Origin: Bilabrum cf. latius
Taxonomy: Eukaryota > Bigyra: Bicosoecida > Bigyra > Bicosoecida
DNA length: 64,000 nt
Reading direction: 5' to 3'
Assembly (NCBI GenBank): GCA_965178125.1
Contig: OZ237740.1
Coordinates: 1,240,001-1,304,000, forward strand
Part shown: in pieces, positions 1-15,000 of the stretch
Layout: each line of letters opens with the position of its first letter
How positions within the stretch are numbered: the stretch's first letter is position 1
Made by a program: the position numbers and the translations under genes
Notes under the pieces: model-generated
Database searches by the model: none
The model's input: only the letters and a program-made list of their open reading frames with translations
What the model was told of the DNA's origin: nothing

Positions 1-3000
1 TTGCACTCGAGCACCAGCGGCTTGCATCGATTGGAGTTCATAGGAGGATTTCCGTTCGCGGAGTCCTTGAGTGCCTTGCTGGATGAACGGAGACGATCGA
101 ATAGGCCAGATGGTGGGAGGGAGCGGAGATCCTCAGGTGCGGCAGAGCGCGCCAACGAATTGCTAGAACATTTTGACTACATGCAGAGGCTGGCATCCAC
201 TGGCGCAGAGGACGCTCCCAATGGTCTTGGACGAGGCAGGCCTCCACGGCGACAAAATGCGGTTAGGTCTTTCGTGCCCTCAGCGAGTCAACAAAGCTCG
301 TCGATGCCGGGCACCTCCAGCGTACCGGTCCGCCGAGCTGCATCGCGTCGCCGGCCCAAGCAGATGCTTTTGCGGTTTGGTCATCACTCTTCCAGGCTTC
401 CTGGTACCCGGTCAGGCAGTCGCGCCGACCAGGGCTCACAGCTTAGTGATATAGTCCCGCATGGTACGCTGCCGTGGAAGACTAGTACCAATACGAGATT
501 TTCGCGTTCAGACCCCAGCCTGTACTCACCGCTTGCTCTCGGGACCTAGTTTCGTTTGGCGGAGGCGTATGCAGCTGCAGGCAGGCGGCTCCCGCGTGGT
601 GATCAGGCAGCTGCTGCGGTACCTCCAGCATCCCAGTTGATCGATCACATCATGACAGTGTTGCAATCGATCCTGGTCGACGGCATTTAGGATGGCTCCT
701 CGGTTGCAGGACAAGCAGCTGCTATGCTTCGGCAAGTGTCAGCGTCTTCGACTTCGCTTTCGACCGGCACTTTGTCGCTTCTACTGCTGGCTTTGCTTGG
801 CGACAAAGGCGGCCTCACGCTCTCTGCTGCAAAGAAAGCCGTGCTCGAATTCGGCGGCACAAAGTTGAGTGACTCACCGCTCGCAGTTGCGGAAGCCATT
901 CTTTTCGGATCTAAGCATAACGGCAATACTAGCTCCTGTGACGATTCCTTGGATGCAATTCTGGAAACAGATACCATGGATCAAACGATGATTTTGTATC
1001 CTGGTCCTATGTTCGACCGATCGGCACTGCCGGCATCCATTCTTACAGCCCAATTCAAATATGCAGGTGCAGTAGAGAAGATTGAATCTGGTGGCCTGGG
1101 CTTTGAGCGTGCACGTGTCTGGCCACCACTAGCGCTCACAAATGGTACTGCAGGTATAACCGGGGGTGTTCCATTGGTACAGATACATGGATCCACTGCA
1201 GTGGCATTGCAGAGTTGCGAGCGTGCAGCTCAGCGACTGGCACCGGCCTTGCCTGTTGCCAACACCGGCAGCAAGTCTCCGGCAAAACTGTCAAATAGCG
1301 CATAGTGGAGCTCCCGGTGGCTAGTTGATGCCATGGCGGGCAGTTTGCAAAGCGTGTCTTCTGCTGTTGCTCTCGGTGTCTTCTACCGGAGAATTACGGT
1401 ACAATCAAACGATCGCGTTGCGTTACTAGGATCGCCAGACTCCTCGTGGGATGGCAAGCAGCCGATGCTCTTTGATGGTTGTTTCGCTCAAACTGCATTC
1501 TGTCGACAGGCATCTGTGTTGCCGGAATCCTTGCAGGACGCTGCTTTGCGTGATATGTCCGGCCTCATGATGGCGCGACGCTGGTACTGTCGCCACTAGC
1601 CGGATGATGATGGGCGCAGAACCAGATTCAGGGGTGGAGACGAAGCAGAGCTGTTTGTTTGTAGGCATGACAGGTTCTAGCCAGCGCGATTGGGCCTTGC
1701 ATTGACTAATCCTACCGCTGGAGACAGTGCGCCAAAGTTTGATGCAGATGAACCTGCTGAGCGCGCAGGAATACTGGATGCGCCGCTCGAGTACGGCACG
1801 TCCATTCTGCGATGTGTGGAGGCAGACCTTGAATGCAAGCTTCTTAGTACGAGTGTACAGGATCGCTTGAAACTCGCGAGGCAGCCCCTAACTGCACTCA
1901 GTGATACCTCTCCTGGGTCTAACAACTTTCTCGCGAACCTTCAGAATCGGGCAAAGATTCGTGTGCGCAGGTCTCGTCTCTCTCGATTCTTAGGCAGAGA
2001 GCAGCTGGCAAAACCTAGTGGCGCCACAGCGAACGAGTTTTCACCGACTGAACTAGGTACGCACTAGGCCAAGTCAAGCATGAGTCGTTCGCTTGAATCG
2101 CATCGGGTATTCATTCGTTCGCCTGGCACCGTGCACCAAGCATCCGCGAGGAGTCAACCTCCGATTCAGCCGACGCCATGGAAGCATTTTGTGAAAGTGC
2201 TGGAGCAGCATGTTAGCTCAGACGATTCTGCGATGGAGATACGCCGAATTTGGCTTATTGGAGCAACTCGGCAGGCGAATCGCAACCTAGTCTCGCTGGA
2301 AGATCCAAACCATGTCGCCCTCGTGTTCTCGGACTGGAATGTGCTACAGCAGAAGCGTTTGCACACTGGGTGGACGAGCTCCAGCGACGCGCTGGTTGGG
2401 GTGAATCAAGGGACAGCAAAGGGCAATAAGATGGGTGCAAAGGCCGATCTCGATGCAATTATGTCTGGGTCCTTCTAGCACCATCGCGAGCCTTCGCTAG
2501 CAAGGGCAGGTTCAATGCTGCTCCAACGAGAGACTGCCCCGAGTGACGGCGTTGCTGGATCTTTGTGGTCATGGGGCGCTTGCAAGGAAAGGTAGACTGC
2601 CATACTGCAGTCTCTGAACCCATCAATTCCTTTCGATGGTGTGGAATTTGACTACTCTGTATAGCCTCGTATTGGCAGCGTTCTTGCTCGCGTCGGCTTC
2701 GCTCCTCAGTTTGTCGTCGCGCCATCTATTGTTGACGATTCCGCCACAACGAGGTCTCTTGCCTCTGTGGAGGATTATCAGCGCGTTTTTACCGCTTCCG
2801 AAGTCCGTCGCCTTCGCGTTGATACAGCAACTGCTGAGATAGCCGGAATCAGGGCTTTGTTGCGAAAGCATGACCCAGCAGTGAAGCCTCTAGTGCAAGC
2901 GTCGATGCATAGCAGCGCCCATGAAGATGTGGCCGGGAGTGCGCATGCAACGAAGCAGCCCGAGGCTCGCTTCGTGGCCGCACAGTTTGCAGCTATCAGT

Positions 3001-6000
3001 GACACGGCAGGGGGAGCGGCCCTGGCGGCACCACTGCAACGGTTACATCAGGCTTGCCGCGATCTTTGGGAGGAGAAACGCGGGTCTATAGCTGCCGGAT
3101 AGGGCGGATACGCTGCCGTATCTGCGATTCAAGCCCTGAGAATGATTTCTTTTGGAAGTCTGCCCGGAGCTCTGCCCGGCATTGAACAGCTGGCATTGCG
3201 ACCTGGGTAGCACTTGTTGAGGATTCCTTCTCCCATTGAAGCCCTTCGCATTTCGCCAGCGTCGCTTGTTAACTATCTTGGACGACCTCGCGTTTATTTC
3301 TTGGCAAAAGCATCGAATCTGCTGGGGCATCTATGCAGTACTGGAGCTATCCTATACCCCGGTGGATCGCTGTCATTTCTCAGTACCGTGCTACGCGTGC
3401 TTGGTTTTGGTTTTGCTGTCCATGAGGCTCAATCCCGTTGTCTGTAGCACTTGGATTCTATCAGCTCCACATGCGCGTCGTCAGCCGGAGCTTTCTCGGA
3501 TGAGTCCGCAGGGTCGTCACTTGCTTCGGATACCAGCTCAGCAGCACGCACAGGCAAGTACCTTGGAATTGTAGTCGACGGCGCACCCGTTCTGGCTGCA
3601 GGCCTGTGTCGCGTCACATCTCATCATGTTTCAGCGTTTTCCTCTTAGATGAGGACCAGGCAGCACGAACTTAGCCCTGCAAACGTAAAGTTGAAAGCCA
3701 TCGCCCGATACATGGAGGCGCCTGGCTTGATCGCTGCCTTAGATTGTCTCTTGCTGCAGCTTCACGTGCACACGCGCGCGTCATTGGATGGCGCTGCCTA
3801 TGAGAGCATGCTTCCACGCCAACTGGCTTCGGAGTGTACCACGGGGATCCAGGCCATGTTCACAGCTGATGCATGGAGCACCGCCGCTGGCGAAGTTAGC
3901 AAAGCTGCTGCGTCTCGCACGCCAGCTGATTCCATTCATTCTTGGCTTTGTACTTCTGCAGAAGTCGTTGGGCGGCTTCGATCGAATCTGATCAAATACC
4001 GCGAGATAGTCTTGGCACCCGTGCTTCGTGCGACCCGGAAGGGCTTGACTTTAGTTGAAATCAAGTGTGGCGAGTCCAAGGCGGTGCGAGTCCCCTACTC
4101 TGCGATCCCTGCGCTAGTCGAAAGTGACGAGAAACCAACGTAGCCACTCATTGAGAGTAGTGCTGCAGCACCCGTTAGTGTTGCAGCACCATCCAGCGGC
4201 GAAGGTATCCGCATTTCCGAGTCGGGCCTCGTGTCGTTGAGTCAGCAAGCACTTCTGGTCAACGACGCCTTGAAAAAGCTGTACCCTTCAAATCGTGCTA
4301 GCAGCGACAAGGACGGTGCAATAGCAACACTACCTACTCACTCGTCAGTTGTGGAGGAGCTGCTGGTAGACGGAACAAGTCGCCGTGAAATACCTACATC
4401 CGATCTGCTTGCAGTTCGCAGACTCGGGGGCATCAATAATTTCGAGAGGACTATGCAGGTGCAGGCAATCGACCAAAGCGGCATCCGAGCAGGAGATTCA
4501 TCGTAGTACAGCCGCAATTTTGCCCCTGGCACTCGGCACTCCCCCATGTTCGGACTAATGGGCATGCTTCGCAGTTTCGGGCGGGCCGGTGCATAGCTGG
4601 TGTCCACAATCAACGAAGCCGCTAGCTAGGCAGCCGATCGTTTGCAGCTCGGTGCTGGAGATGACCTGATCAGACCTGGAGATTCAGAAGAGAGAGAGTC
4701 TGGTTCTGGAGTTGATCGAACGCTAGATAGGGCACGGAGAGCAGTCCGGGAAGCTGCTGGCTTGCTAGGTGCCGCCGACGGTCTTGAAGAGGTCGATAGC
4801 GACAGCGACACTGATCACATGTTTGGACCTCTTGACTGGTAGAGTCAAATAAATCGATTTAGGCCTTTTTCAGATGCATCGTCCCCTGTTAGAGGTGTGC
4901 CAAGTATAGCACAAGTACCTGCGGAAGTCCATACAGGGCCATAGTCTCCAGCTAGCGTCCCTGGACGTAATGGTTTGACTGAGTCCGACGCTGAGCCATT
5001 CAGTATTGATCCTTTGCCGCTGCAACTACAAGACCCGGGTGCTTAGAGCGCCGAGAGGCCGCAAGCCGACATTGATGACGCCGCAATGCTTTTGTCAATA
5101 TCACAGGACGATGGATTGGCTAATCTGAATATACCTGCACACTAGATTGATCATTACTTTGTGCCCCAGATGCCTGTTTTTGAGCGGCCATAGCGCCCGC
5201 TTACAGTGTCCCCGTCGGGCAGAGCGACATTAGAACGATTAGACTCTTAGTCAAGTGGCCTGGGAGATGCGGGTGCAGGGTCCTCGTCGAGCGGTCCGGG
5301 AGCTGCAGGTGCAGGGTCCTCGTCGAGCGGTCCGGGAGCTGCAGGTGCAGGGTCCTCGTCGAGCGGTCCGGGAGCTGCAGGTGCAGGGTCCTCGTCGAGC
5401 GGTCCGGGAGCTGCAGGTGCAGGGTCCTCGTCGAGCGGTCCGGGAGCTGCAGGTGCAGGGTCCTCGTCGAGCGGTCCGGGAGCTGCAGGTGCAGGGTCCT
5501 CGTCGAGCGGTCCGGGAGCTGCAGGTGCAGGGTCCTCGTCGAGCGGTCCGGGAGCTGCAGGTGCAGGGTCCTCGTCGAGCGGTCCGGGAGCTGCAGGTGC
5601 AGGGTCCTCGTCGAGCGGTCCGGGAGCTGCAGGTGCAGGGTCCTCGTCGAGCGGTCCGGGAGCTGCAGGTGCAGGGTCCTCGTCGAGCGGTCCGGGAGCT
5701 GCAGTTGCAGGGTCCTCGTCGAGCGGTCCGGGAGCTGCAGGTGCAGGGTCCTCGTCGAGCGGTCCGGGAGCTGCAGGTGCAGGGTCCTCGTCGAGCGGTC
5801 CGGGAGCTGCAGGTGCAGGGTCCTCGTCGAGCGGTCCGGGAGCTGCGGGTGCAGGGTCCTCGTCGAGCGGTCCGGGAGCTGCAGGTGCAGGGTCCTCGTC
5901 GAGCGGTCTGGGAGCTGCGGGTGCAGGGTCCTCGTCGAGCGGTCTGGGAGCTGCAGGTGCAGGGTCCTCGTCGAGCGGTCCGGGAGCTGCAGGTGCAGGG

Positions 6001-9000
6001 TCCTCGTCGAGCGGTCCGGGAGCTGCAGGTGCAGGGTCCTCGTCGAGCGGTCCGGGAGCTGCAGGTGCAGGGTCCTCGTCGAGCGGTCCGGGAGCTGCAG
6101 GTGCAGGGTCCTCGTCGAGCGGTCCGGGAGCTGCAGGTGCAGGGTCCTCGTCGAGCGGTCCGGGAGCTGCAGGTGCAGGGTCCTCGTCGAGCGGTCCGGG
6201 AGCTGCAGGTGCAGGGTCCTCGTCGAGCGGTCCGGGAGCTGCAGGTGCAGGGTCCTCGTCGAGCGGTCCGGGAGCTGCAGGTACGCAGTCGTCAAGTATT
6301 TTGCTTGACTCCGATCTAGAGGCAAGAGCTCGCCCTGTTCCGGAGCTTGACTATTCCATACTCCCGCATTTGGATCCGGAGAGTCAAGTCATTGCGATGC
6401 AGAACTACTCTGAGTAGCTTGCACAAGTTGAACGCCACAATGAGTCGCTTCGCGCTTTGCAGCGGTCACGAAATATTCGTCGGGCTGTTTTAAGCGGAGT
6501 CGCAGATCTTTCGGCCAGTTATGACAATGCGGGCGATGCACCCGCACCCGCACCCGCACCCGCACCGGCACCGGCACCGGCACCTGCGCCTGCAGCAAAC
6601 GCACAAGCCGCCGCCAGCTCGAGCTCCGGAGGCGATGCACCGGCACCGGCACCGGCACCGGCACCTGCAGCAAACGCACAAGCCGCGGCCAGCTCGAGCT
6701 CCGGAGGCGATGCACCCGCACCGGCACCGGCACCGGCACCGGCACCAGCGCCTGCAGCAGATGCACAAGCCGCGGCCAGCTCGAGCTCCGGAGGCGATGC
6801 ACCGGCACCGGCACCGGCACCGGCACCAGCGCCTGCAGCAGATGCACAAGCCGCCGCCAGCTCGAGCTCCGGAGGCGATGCACCGGCACCGGCACCGGCA
6901 CCGGCACCAGCGCCTGCAGCAGATGCACAAGCCGCGGCCAGCTCGAGCTCCGGAGGCGATGCACCGGCACCGGCACCGGCACCGGCACCAGCGCCTGCAG
7001 CAGATGCACAAGCCGCGGCCAGCTCGAGCTCCGGAGGCGATGCACCGGCACCGGCACCTGCAGCAAACGCACAAGCCGCGGCCAGCTCGAGCTCCGGAGG
7101 CGATGCACCGGCACCGGCACCGGCACCGGCACCGGCACCGGCACCTGCGCCTGCAGCAGATGCACAAGCCGCGGCCAGCTCGAGCTCCGGAGGCGATGCA
7201 CCGGCACCGGCACCGGCACCGGCACCGGCACCAGCAGCTGCTGCTGAGTCCGCACCCTCAATGGTTGGAGGTATAGACGTTGGGTTCTTGCAGTATCTGC
7301 CTCGAGAGGCACAGATTGATGCATTGTCGAATGTGCGGCGTGACGATATTCAGAGTTTACCCCCAGAACTGCGTTCGATTGGAACTCAGCTGCGGCAAGA
7401 GCTTGGGCTTCCCAGCGACTTCGAAGGGAGTGTTGTTGAATTTCGACTCAGACGACATTCGGCACGCATGCAGCGCAATGCCATTGGGCGGCCGCGTCAG
7501 CGAGCTAGCAGATCCTCTCAGAATGCATCTCGTTCGCATCCAGAACGCTTTGGTGTTGATTAGGGCTTGACCAGCGAGTAGCTGGCAGATCCATTTGGCT
7601 GGATTGCTCGACCTCGGCCGACTCCGGTGCAGAAAGTTGAGGACGCACTGATGGAGAGGGTGCGTCGCCGCCCTGGCACGCCATCACAGCATTTGCAGGA
7701 TGCCATGGAGAAGTTCTAGTCTGTTCCAAACTAGAAATCACTGAAGCCTGGCGCCGAACAGAGCATTAGGCAGTTCCTTGAGAAGGAGTGTCACGCGGTG
7801 ATCGAGTCAGCGGTGAGGCGCTTGCGGCGCACCAGACCAACTCAATCGACTGAGCTGGAGCGCCGCAACCGCGATAGAGTTGAATTTTTGTTCCGGTCAC
7901 TGCTGCAAGGCAGGACAGATGTATCAGGGCCGGGAAATAGATAGTACAAGCATGCGGTGTGGTTCCTCACTACCGGTGAAGCGAGACCGACCCGCACCAC
8001 GCCTTCACACATGCGTCGCATGGCGCAAGCGTTGGCCCAGTAGGACGAGATGCTGCTGCGAAGAGCGCAAGCTCGCTTTAGCTAGCATTTGAGCGCAGCA
8101 CCTTCTAGCTCCCCTCCACTTGGACTTGGCCAGCTTGCCCCAGCATCCATCAATGCCATGGATCCCGTGAATGGAACTCACGCCCTAGTACAGGGTCTCA
8201 GCAGCACGAAGTCTCGAGAGGGCATACCAATGATTCCTGTGATGCGCTGCTTAATCCGACTGCCGCTGGGCTCTCCGCTGGTTGCATTGCAAGTAGGTCA
8301 AGCAAATCCATTCCGAAGCACGGACCTGGTGCAGCGATTGAACGTCGGCAGCGGCCAGGGGGCCACCGACACCGCCCACCCTCACCTTGGCGTCGTGCAT
8401 CCAGCGGTGGAGGTCTCGGAAGTTGTTGCACTGTGGCACCGGAACCGCACGAACGATGCCACGTGGAATCCAGCATTTGACCCTGCCTACAAGGCTGGTG
8501 GGCACAAGAAACCGCTGCGATTCGGCTCCGGGTACATTTACAAAGCCAACGAGAACCAGCCCCCCAATGACCCCAGCGCCGAGGGTGCCGTGGTTGTGTT
8601 CACGCCGCCCCCGCTGCTGCACAGCGGACTGCCAGCCGAGTACGAACTCTCCGCCAGAGGTGTTGGCTGTGCTACAGACAAGCAGTAGCTATTGGTGTCC
8701 GAAGCTGACGAGAATCTGCCTGTATGGTGCACCCCCTTGACCCGGGATAGACATGTGATTGGCAATCTGATTCCACAATCTATGCGTACAGCCACCGCTC
8801 GACGACGGCCTGTCCTGGAGGCAGCCACGTACGATCCCGTTGCCGCACCAGGTACGCGTAGGGCGTTGTAGCTCCCATTAATTGAGTACAGGAGCGGTGT
8901 TTCATACGCAATGGAGGACTATGACAGCGCTCGGTCTGCTGAAGATGCCGTAGCACTGATGTCCACCTTTTCTTTTGCCGCCTATTGCGTAGACCGCGCG

Positions 9001-12000
9001 GCGAGTTTGACGCAGGTCGACGACAGAGATGCATTCATGGAGGTGTCAGCGATTTGCCGGATGGCACTCCAGCAACTTGACGCTACGACAGCGTATCCGA
9101 GCCAAGACGACATATCGGAGATGCGAAGATGTGCTAGAATGGCCCTTCAGGGTCTGGCGAGAAGTCGTAGATATAGGGGTACAGTACACAGCTCCATGGT
9201 AGGTGCACTTAGGGCACTCTCTGGCATGCCGGTGGAGGGACCTGTTCCTTTCGCACCGACACCTGGGAATACCCAGCGATTGTAGTGGCTATAGGCGTTC
9301 TTTCACCCTGTTGCCCGCGCACAAAGCAGCCTTGTTGCATGCATGGGAACTGGGACGGCTGCAGCCCTCACGCAGGCCGGGCTGGCTTTCTCCGAGGCCG
9401 CAAGTGTCGCAGCCGCAGGAGCCCTGGAACTGCGCAACGAGCGAGGTCCTGACCCCAACAGCTCGAATTCTTCGCGGCGTGCAACTGCCCGCTGTGCCCA
9501 CCCGTACGCCCAAACCGCAGTGGCAACTGCGCTCATCGAGGCGATGCAATACTAGCCATATGCAGGTGCTGCGATGCTCTCTGCGCCCATTTCACAAGAG
9601 TGTAAGCAACTAGAGCAGTACGAGGCTACTGCGGGGCTGAGCGGTCGATCCAGGGTCCCCTCAGATCCATCGGACCGAGAGGCTCCGACCAAGAAGCGCA
9701 GGATTCAGGATGACAATGCATTACTCAGCCCAGCGGCCAAGCCAGTCAGGAGTGGAGGCTCGCAGCGGCAGCGACTTCCGGGCATTGAAGATTCCTTGGA
9801 TCTTTTGCAGTGCGTCAATGACGAGGTCTCGCTCAGTGATCCATCTGATTGGAAGTCGCACCCGAGCTTTATGATCCAGCTGATTAAGAGGTCCACAGAG
9901 GGGCTCCGTCCGATTTAGGAGTTTCTTGAAATGGACAGACGGCGGCGGGCGCGAGACTACCAGCTTGTGCTATAGCTGCGAGGTCTCTTGCAGCTCATTG
10001 CACGACGCATTTCGGCTTACGAGCAGCCTTCTGCTCTAAGTAGTGCTGTGTCGTCGCAGCCGTCCATGCCTCCGTCTGCTGGCTCGTCTTCCAGCCAGGA
10101 CGCCTCAGAGCTGGCTTCGTCGCGTCAGGATTTTACGCTGACTGCCCAAGAGGAGGCAACATTTGCTGGTCTCCTGACTCAATTCTAGGCCCTTGGAGTC
10201 GTGATTCCGGAAGACCTCGTGGCTCCAATCCGGTTGTTGGCCCGCACCATGATCTGGAAACAACGCAAGGCACGGCACGAAAGGCTTAGGCGAGCCCGAA
10301 TTGAGCTGCTGCGAGCACGCGGGTAGTAGATCTAGGTCCCCTAGGCTGCTATGGAGGATGATGGTATCGACGCTAGTGGATCTGCAAAGGATGGGGCTTC
10401 GACCAAAAGCGTATTGAATGCCCCCAAACCGGGGGGAAACGCAGCAGACAAGGCAGCAGACATCGGATAGAGTGGTCCGATGGCCAAGTCCGAAAGCTCT
10501 AGCGATCTGCAACTTGATGCTGCGTTGAACAATGACGATAGCGATTCGTCTGGGTGCGAGGAGGTGCTTGCCGGTACGGATGAGATACTGTTCTCGTACG
10601 TTCCCGCTGGGTTAAAGCGAAATCGGATTCGTCGATGGATATGGCAGTCTCGCATGGATGCGAGAGATGCGGTACTGCGTCAGGCTGTTGGTCCTGAGTC
10701 TGCCGTTGATCCAGAAACGGGGTCTGCGCCGATACCTGGTGCCGCTTCAATCTCCAAGGTGGACACCAGCGAATCAGGGGCAGCACCTATGACTGACGAC
10801 GACGTGCCGTCCAAGGGCAACGGGTCGTCTGGTGCGGCTTCCGTTGGCACCGCGATCTCTTTGCCGACGGAAATGGATGCGTCATCTAGTTCAAGTGCAT
10901 TTGATACGCCCACAGACAAGTAGCTCGGTTTTGCGAGGAAGAAGAATCTGGCCGACGCGCCAAGCTCGCACGTGGTTATGCTTGGAACTGACCGCGTGTT
11001 GCGGTTCTGGTGGGAACCGCGCCAAGGGTACCTGCCTCGCTTGGAGCAGACCATAAAGCGAGCGAAAGCACCCACAGAGTACAAGGGACCGCAGCCTACT
11101 GATCTGCCACCTACGAGTGAGATTGCCGTCGGATTGCCCCGTGGTGTACTGATTCGGCGCGCCTCAACGCACCTCCGCTGGCACCAGCGACACGGCGTAT
11201 GTCCTATCTGCGCCAACATGCCTTCGGTCCCGCTGGACTATTCCAGGGTGTCCAACAACTTTGACTGCCACTGTACCAGTCGCCATTAGGAATCCAGCGA
11301 GCATGGCGGGTTCCACGGCGGCTATCGGCCTCGCGAGGTCGACATGATCCTGCGATGGGACAGGGAAGCGGAGCAGGCGGCCTCAAGCACCAAGCCTGCC
11401 TCGGGCGCTGGCAAGGCTAGCGGGGTCTATGCTAGTGCAGGCACCGCTGCTGTGATCTCGGAAACGAGCACGACCGGGCTTGCAGGTGATGGTGACGTCA
11501 CGAATCCATTTTCGGTTGCGGCCGGAAGTCCTCTCGCTGATCCTATCACAGGCTCAGCATCAATGTACGATCCGTTGCGGGCTGCGCAGCCCCTGATCAG
11601 ACCCTCAATTTCACAGACAGTGCTGCCACTAGATGTGTTTGAGGGCAAACCAGTGAGTAGTTGGCCTTTGCAGAAGCGAGCCAGGGCTCTCCTGCGGGCG
11701 CGCGGGGCAGCCGAGGCGTGCGCCAGGACTGTGCGTCGGACTGGGCGGCCCACGGAACTCCCGTGGTCCCCAGGTTCTTTCATTGCATCTCCGCCCGATA
11801 TTTCTCAGCGGGGCCTTGCGCAGCTCGTGGGGTATATTGTCAGGAACCCCAGCGAAGCGTGGCCCGAGCAGCCCGCGCATGTTGTCGTCAGACGACTTGC
11901 TGCTGTTCCTGCCAACCGGCGCAGGCTGAGGCGACTTGTGTTCTTTGCAGCCTTGCTTGTCGGCCGACGGGTGCTCGATAGGCTGCTCGAGTCTATCAAT

Positions 12001-15000
12001 CAGATGAGGCGACGGCGCGGGGAGTCTGAGGTGGTTGTGCATCAGCTCGCACCTACATTTGCGGATAAGGCATACGCGGGCTCTACCTAGCTTGGCAGGG
12101 ACACATCCGACAATACGTCGCAGGCTTCCAGCTTGAATGAATCGGTTGAGCTACCTGAGACGCCGACACTGTCGCGAGGCAGTGCGTTCCAGAGGATTGC
12201 TGAAGCGGCCATGTCGAGCGCGGCTGGACGGACCGCTGGTCCGCCGCCGCCATCGTCAGGTGCATCTCCTGGAGAAAGAAGTGCCCCGGCGTCCTTCGAG
12301 CAAGCTTCAACTGTGTTTCCTGGCCTGTCTGGTTGCACTACAGGCGAGCTTCTTCAGTGGACTGTGTGGAACTCCAGGGTAGCTCTATAGCTCTGGCTGC
12401 CTGAAGAGCTCCTTGAATTGCCTATTCGAGCAAAGCTGTCGTCGGAGACGTTGACTGACGAGCAAGGATTTGCATCAGTACCGGGTCTGTCTCGCTGGGG
12501 CGAGTGGGACGGGCCCTCAGATCCTTCCTCAGAGATGCCGCGTGGATTTGCGGGCCCGCTGCCCCCTGGAGCCACGGCCACTACTCGGCAAGAGCACCGC
12601 CAGGGTGACCGAGACGCCACGCAGGGTTTCGATATCATCGCAAGCTCAGTGCTGCAAATCGGCCGCATATCTCATAATACGTCGCTGCCAAGCAAATATC
12701 AGCCGGTAGAGGATGATTGGGCGCTGCAGGGTGTTTCTTCTTTGCTCTAGATGCTTGAGCCCAGGCCGCAGGAGCAGATGCTGGTGATACCTGGCGCTGC
12801 AACTGCTGATGACCTGGAGAGAACAGAAGCCAAGCTCTAGAAGGGATCAAGCGCTAGCATTGACCGCGCGCTGGCCCATTTGCAGCGAGCTGGTGAGCTT
12901 AAGAGCCTTGATGAGCTGATAGCTGAACAAAAACAGGAAGCACAGGAAGGCGGGCAGTCATCGGCCCGACAAGCTGCGCTGGCTGCTGCCACTGCAGCAG
13001 CTGCTGATGCGGATGCTGAAGAAGTTGTAGAAGAGTAGGATCCATCGAGTGAAGGCACAGATCGAGCCTAGAACAGTCGCCAGCAAGAAGCCGGGGCAGC
13101 CGATGGCCCGTCAAGCGGTTCTGGAGCGGATCGTCTCATGCCGACTACCACGCCCGCCCTAGGTCCCATGGGAACCCCGCACCTTGGCGGCATGAGCGGG
13201 GCTGCAGATGGTGCAGATGTGATGGCATCGGCTGGCGAGCTTTCAGACGACATGCCTGCTTTCAGTCTGGATGACTCGATGGGAGACGCGCTTGGAGCAA
13301 GCGGCAAGATCAGCAGCAGCGACCTGGCAGCAAGCCAGCTATCGGCCTCATAGGCGTCATCGGGCGTAAGAAATGCGATGCAGGCAGCTGTGTCTCGTCT
13401 TGGTGACCCTGCCGATACTCCAAGGCACGCAGCTGCCGTGCTGGCCATGCAGGATGACGAAGAAGTCGAGACGCTGCTGCGCGAGCTGCGCCCCTCGCAA
13501 GAAAACATACACCCAGGCTCATCAGCCGCCGGCGCTCAAGGCGGACTTTAGGCAGGCGATTTACGGGGGTCAACAGGAACAAGCCCTCGGCGGCCTGACC
13601 CGCCCACTGCCACAGCCAAACATCGCAGCATGACCCAAGCCGAGGCAGCTACCGTGCTGAAGGCAGATCCCTTCTGGCTGCTGCGTCCCGTTGCACGAGT
13701 CCACGAAGGTGTGGAATTGCTCTCCGCGCCTGAAGCAGCGCGTGCTGCTGGGGTATCTCTGGAAGGAAAGGCTTTGTTGGCTAGCGCTGGGTTGCGGGAA
13801 TTGCGGTCCGAGCGGGCAGGCTAGGCTGTTCGGACTGAAGTGCTCCGACAGGAGCAAGCAGTGCTCTGGGCTCAACGCCCAAGCGCATCTGCTGCGCTTT
13901 AGGTTGCGCTGGCTCCGCTGTGGCGGGCCCTGCGGCTGGGTATGAGGGAAGCTGCCAGGGATGAGGCGGAGCGCAAGAGGGCGGAGGCAAAGGCGCGGCG
14001 GCTAGCTCGGGCAGCGGCGCAGGAGGCTGCACGAGAGCAGGAGGCCCGCCGCTCGCAGGGCACAATCGTGCAGCAGCTGGTAGGACAGGAGCGCCTGAGT
14101 CCGGCTGATGTAGCGCGTCTGTCGGCCCCGTTGGCAATTGATGGCTTCGCTGGAGCGGCGGACGCAGCGGCTGGGGCTATTTTCGATCGCGACAGCGGGC
14201 GACAGGGCGGTTGGAGTGCGGCGCAGGGTGTCATGGGCGGTGCTGCAGCCATGCGGGACGACGGTGACAGCGAAGGCGATGGCGGGGAGCATCCGCCAGC
14301 AGTGCTGCCGCGCAGGATGCGGCGCAGCAGCGTGACGTCCGTGTCATCTGCGCTCGGCGGGGAAGCCGAGGACGACAACCGCGACAACCGCTCCGCGGCG
14401 GGCCGCGATGGTGACGGCGAGGGCTCGGTGGCAAACGGCCGGGGCAGCGGCTCCAACCAAGATAGCGCGTCTGCAGCTGGAGATGATGCTGCAGACGGTG
14501 CAGCGGCTGCAGATGGCGAAGATGATTCCGAGAAGAAGGACTCTGCGTCCCCGTGGCTTCGCCGGTTCCGCCGCCTTCTCCTATGCTTTAGCCTGGTGCA
14601 CTCGATTGAGCACGACGAAGTGGCCGTGGAAGCCGGGCAAGACGTTGTTTCGGGCCAGGTCCGTGCCGCTGCACCTGCGATTGTGGGCAGCGAGGGGCTC
14701 GAGCAGGCGGACGCAGCCGCCGTGCTGCAGGTCGATTCCGCCGTGCTCGGCAGCACAGATGCCGCGGAGGAAGCCAGTGCGCTGGCGATACGCAAACTCC
14801 GTCGCTTGGTTCGAGTGGCGACGCTTTGTGGCCCCACCTCCTTGCAGCAGGTCTCCACACGTCGGAGCGCTGCGTTGGCTGCGTCCGCTCCGGCCCTGCT
14901 CAACTCGATGGCTCGCGGGGACTCGAGGCTACTCACGAGTCTGGTCGCAAGCCTCATCCGCATGCCCGGTACCAGGCAGCTGATCGACTTCGACAACAAG

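Noticed and set aside
5201-6325. Open frames on both strands (QLPDRSTRTLHL and QGPRRAVRELQV repeats)
   Set aside because: They are shadows of the 36-bp array. Only the frame encoding GPGAAGAGSSSS continues into the flanking HECT gene.
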